Shown here piece after piece: positions 42,380 to 44,178 of a stretch of DNA of 44,178 nt (the stretch's first letter is position 1; each line of letters begins with the position of its first letter). Source of the stretch: Prevotellaceae bacterium. Its GTDB lineage: Bacteria > Bacteroidota > Bacteroidia > Bacteroidales > UBA932. The stretch lies in assembly GCA_031275825.1 (NCBI GenBank), contig JAISOH010000103.1, positions 1 through 44,178 on the forward strand, read 5' to 3'. The notes under the pieces were generated by a model. The model had not been told where the DNA came from. It searched no databases and saw only the letters and a program-made list of their open reading frames with translations. The translations under genes were made by a program, and so were the position numbers.

Positions 42380-43783
42380 ATGACATTAATAAAATCTATT
42401 TCAGGATTTAGAGGCACAATAGGCGGAAAAGCCGGCGAAAATTTTACGCCCGTGGATATAGTAACTCTTACATCGGCTTATGCGCAATTACTTAAACAGC
42501 AATATCCAGATAAAAAACTGAAAGTTGTAGTCGGCAGAGATGCCCGAATATCGGGAGAAATGGCGGCTTTGCTTGTCATCGGTTCGCTTTTGGGTTCCGG
42601 CGTTGATGTTGTAAACATTGGTCTTGCAACAACTCCATCAACCGAGCTTGCCGTAGTTTACGAAAATGCGGATGGTGGAATAATTCTTACTGCAAGTCAT
42701 AATCCAAAACAGTGGAATGCTCTGAAACTGTTGAACAGTAAAGGTGAATTTTTGAATAATGACGAAGGAAAATCTTTGCTTCAAATTGCCGATAAATCGG
42801 AATATCCGTTTCCAGATGTTGACGAAACAGGAAAAATAGTAAAAGAATATAATTTTAACGATATTCATATAAAAATGGTTTTGAACAGTCGCTTTGTCGA
42901 TGCGGATGCAATAATAAAAGCAAAATTCAAAATTGTTGTTGACGCCGTAAATTCTGTTGGCGGAATAATTATTCCTCAACTGCTTAAAAAACTTGGAGTT
43001 GATGTTGTTGAACTGAATTGCGAACCAACAGGAAATTTTGCGCACAATCCCGAACCGCTTCCCGAAAATCTAACGGAAATTTCAAAAAAAATAATAGAAA
43101 AAAAAGCGGATATCGGCATTGTTGTTGACCCTGATGTTGACCGTCTGGCTTTGGTTTGCGAAAATGGTAAAATGTTTGGCGAAGAATATACGCTTGTTTC
43201 TGTCGCCGATTATGTTTTATCAAAAACACAGGGCAATGCGGTATCAAATATTTCGTCTTCGCAGGCGCTTCGAGATGTTGCCGAAAAGCACGGAGGACAA
43301 TATTTTTCATCCGCCGTAGGCGAAGTAAACGTTGTTGCAAAAATGAAAGAAGTAAATGCGGTTATCGGCGGCGAAGGAAACGGAGGCGTTATTTTTCCCG
43401 AATTTCATTACGGGCGAGACGCTTTAATCGGAATAGCTCTGTTTCTTACAAATCTTGCAAATAAAAAAATAAAAGCATCGGAACTTCGCTCAACATATCC
43501 CGATTATTTCATGTCAAAAAATAAAATCGAATTAACGCCGAATATTGATATTGATAAAATTTTTGAACAGATAAAACAAAAATATTCATCTCAAAGAATA
43601 ACAAATATTGATGGTATAAAAATTGATTTTGACAATGAAAAAATGTGGGTTCTTTTACGTAAATCAAACACAGAACCGATTATTCGCATTTATTCCGAAG
43701 CCTGCGATATTAAAGCAGCCGACAGGTTGGCAAAAGGAATAATTGATGATATTATATTAGACATTAAATATAGATTAAAATAA
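42380..43783 (+). CDS. glmM: phosphoglucosamine mutase GlmM (alpha-D-phosphohexomutase family)
   Basis: Interconverts glucosamine-6-P and glucosamine-1-P on the way to UDP-GlcNAc. From the ATG at 42380 the protein has 467 residues: phosphoserine S107 in ILTASHNPKQWNALKLLN, the metal loop DPDVDRLAL, the sugar-binding GGEGNGGVIFPE and the phosphate-binding RKSNTEPIIRIYSE. The frame opens eight codons earlier at a TTG that overlaps the -7 element, so the ATG is the real start. In Bacteroidetes this protein is sometimes annotated phosphomannomutase; the GEGNGG form favours GlmM. Confidence 0.92.
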   Translation: MTLIKSISGFRGTIGGKAGENFTPVDIVTLTSAYAQLLKQQYPDKKLKVVVGRDARISGEMAALLVIGSLLGSGVDVVNIGLATTPSTELAVVYENADGGIILTASHNPKQWNALKLLNSKGEFLNNDEGKSLLQIADKSEYPFPDVDETGKIVKEYNFNDIHIKMVLNSRFVDADAIIKAKFKIVVDAVNSVGGIIIPQLLKKLGVDVVELNCEPTGNFAHNPEPLPENLTEISKKIIEKKADIGIVVDPDVDRLALVCENGKMFGEEYTLVSVADYVLSKTQGNAVSNISSSQALRDVAEKHGGQYFSSAVGEVNVVAKMKEVNAVIGGEGNGGVIFPEFHYGRDALIGIALFLTNLANKKIKASELRSTYPDYFMSKNKIELTPNIDIDKIFEQIKQKYSSQRITNIDGIKIDFDNEKMWVLLRKSNTEPIIRIYSEACDIKAADRLAKGIIDDIILDIKYRLK

Positions 43784-44178
43784 TAAAGCATTTGATTTCA
43801 TTGATATACGAAAATTGTGGAAACCGCAGGCAACAAGCATGACCAAATCGTCGAAACCAAATTTATAACAGCGAAGGCGTTCTTTGATAATACGACATCG
43901 TTTCGCTCAACCAATGGCGTGTTCCACGATAATGCGAAACGGGGAATATTTCCCTGCTTTCACGCTTTTGTTAAGCCGTCAACTGTTTTCTTTTAGGCTT
44001 TTTGCCGGCATCCCGACTGTCACATACCTGGGATTATGTATCAAAAATCCTGTGTCTTGCATAAAGTTATCCCTGCGGGCAGGCGCAAAGGATGCTCATC
44101 GGTTATCTTTTTATCGTGAACAGAACCGTCAAACGTGCGTGAAAGCCATAAAATCCGCTTTTGAGCCTTGCATAACAG
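43775..44178 (-). pseudogene. decayed IS5-type (DDE_Tnp_4-like) transposase fragment, truncated by window edge
   Basis: Minus-strand translation gives pieces of a DDE transposase in broken frames: DGSVHDKKITDEHPLRLPAG (about 44060-44130), then after a frameshift GFLIHNPRYVTVGMPAKS, an in-frame stop, then SPFRIIVEHAIG, another stop, and KERLRCYKFGFDDLVMLVAC followed by GFHNFRIS. At least two stops and one frameshift (near 44060-44070) make it inactive. The last frame runs to a stop at 43775, overlapping the glmM 3' end by 9 bases. The 5' part lies beyond the window. Confidence 0.75.

Noticed and set aside
1-44178. CRISPR arrays, tRNA or rRNA genes, prophage
   Set aside because: I scanned the intergenic stretches by eye and saw no regularly spaced repeats, tRNA-like cloverleaf ends, rRNA signatures or phage genes.

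Overview
This AT-rich window comes from an anaerobic member of the Bacteroidetes, most likely the order Bacteroidales. The evidence is a SusC/SusD pair, a PG_1098-type methyltransferase, a DUF4199 protein, a DPP IV (S9B) peptidase, a two-gene 2-oxoacid:ferredoxin oxidoreductase, and repeated promoters of the Bacteroidetes form TAnnTTTG (some with TTTG about 19-23 bases upstream) with almost no Shine-Dalgarno sites. Genus cannot be fixed from the sequence alone.

Layout. (1) 1-11957, plus strand: the 3' part of a glucuronoxylan utilisation locus. It holds susC (its start codon lies one base outside the window), susD, a GH67 alpha-glucuronidase, an acetylxylan-esterase-like alpha/beta hydrolase, a beta-lactamase-fold serine hydrolase, and a GH8 exo-oligoxylanase-like enzyme fused to an aldose 1-epimerase. 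All the soluble enzymes carry signal peptides, so oligosaccharides imported by SusCD would be trimmed in the periplasm. No endo-xylanase, surface glycan-binding protein or regulator is visible. (2) 11958-12416: convergent junction with three hairpins. (3) 12417-14916, minus: an ECF sigma factor, a small membrane protein (probable anti-sigma factor) and a repeat-rich secreted DUF4097-like protein. (4) 15372-20012, minus: a glycogen branching enzyme, then a TonB-dependent receptor preceded by a clear promoter and a clear FMN riboswitch. (5) 20298-24707, minus: a secreted C1B cysteine peptidase, lptB, a HIT protein, greA and two small envelope proteins. One small Rieske-like lipoprotein (24763-25212) is on the plus strand. 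(6) 25748-33618, minus: DPP IV, a HAD phosphatase, an M16 lipoprotein peptidase and trkA. A candidate unannotated ncRNA lies upstream of DPP IV (27994-28091). (7) 33947-36844, plus: korAB. (8) 37101-38447, minus: mnmA and the 4.5S SRP RNA. (9) 38557-40889, plus: DUF4199 protein, GT2 glycosyltransferase, truA, overlapping tail-to-tail with a THUMP-like methyltransferase on the minus strand. (10) 42380-43783, plus: glmM, followed by a decayed IS5-type transposase fragment that runs off the right edge.

The most interesting items are: the GH8-mutarotase fusion, which makes mechanistic sense for an inverting, anomer-selective exo-enzyme; the FMN-riboswitch-controlled outer-membrane receptor, a candidate flavin importer; the candidate small RNA at 27994-28091, whose promoter, closing stem and U-tract fit together; and a terminator-like hairpin inside the greA leader. 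Several starts were moved to internal ATG codons because the upstream alternative (often TTG) overlaps a promoter element or precedes the natural signal peptide.
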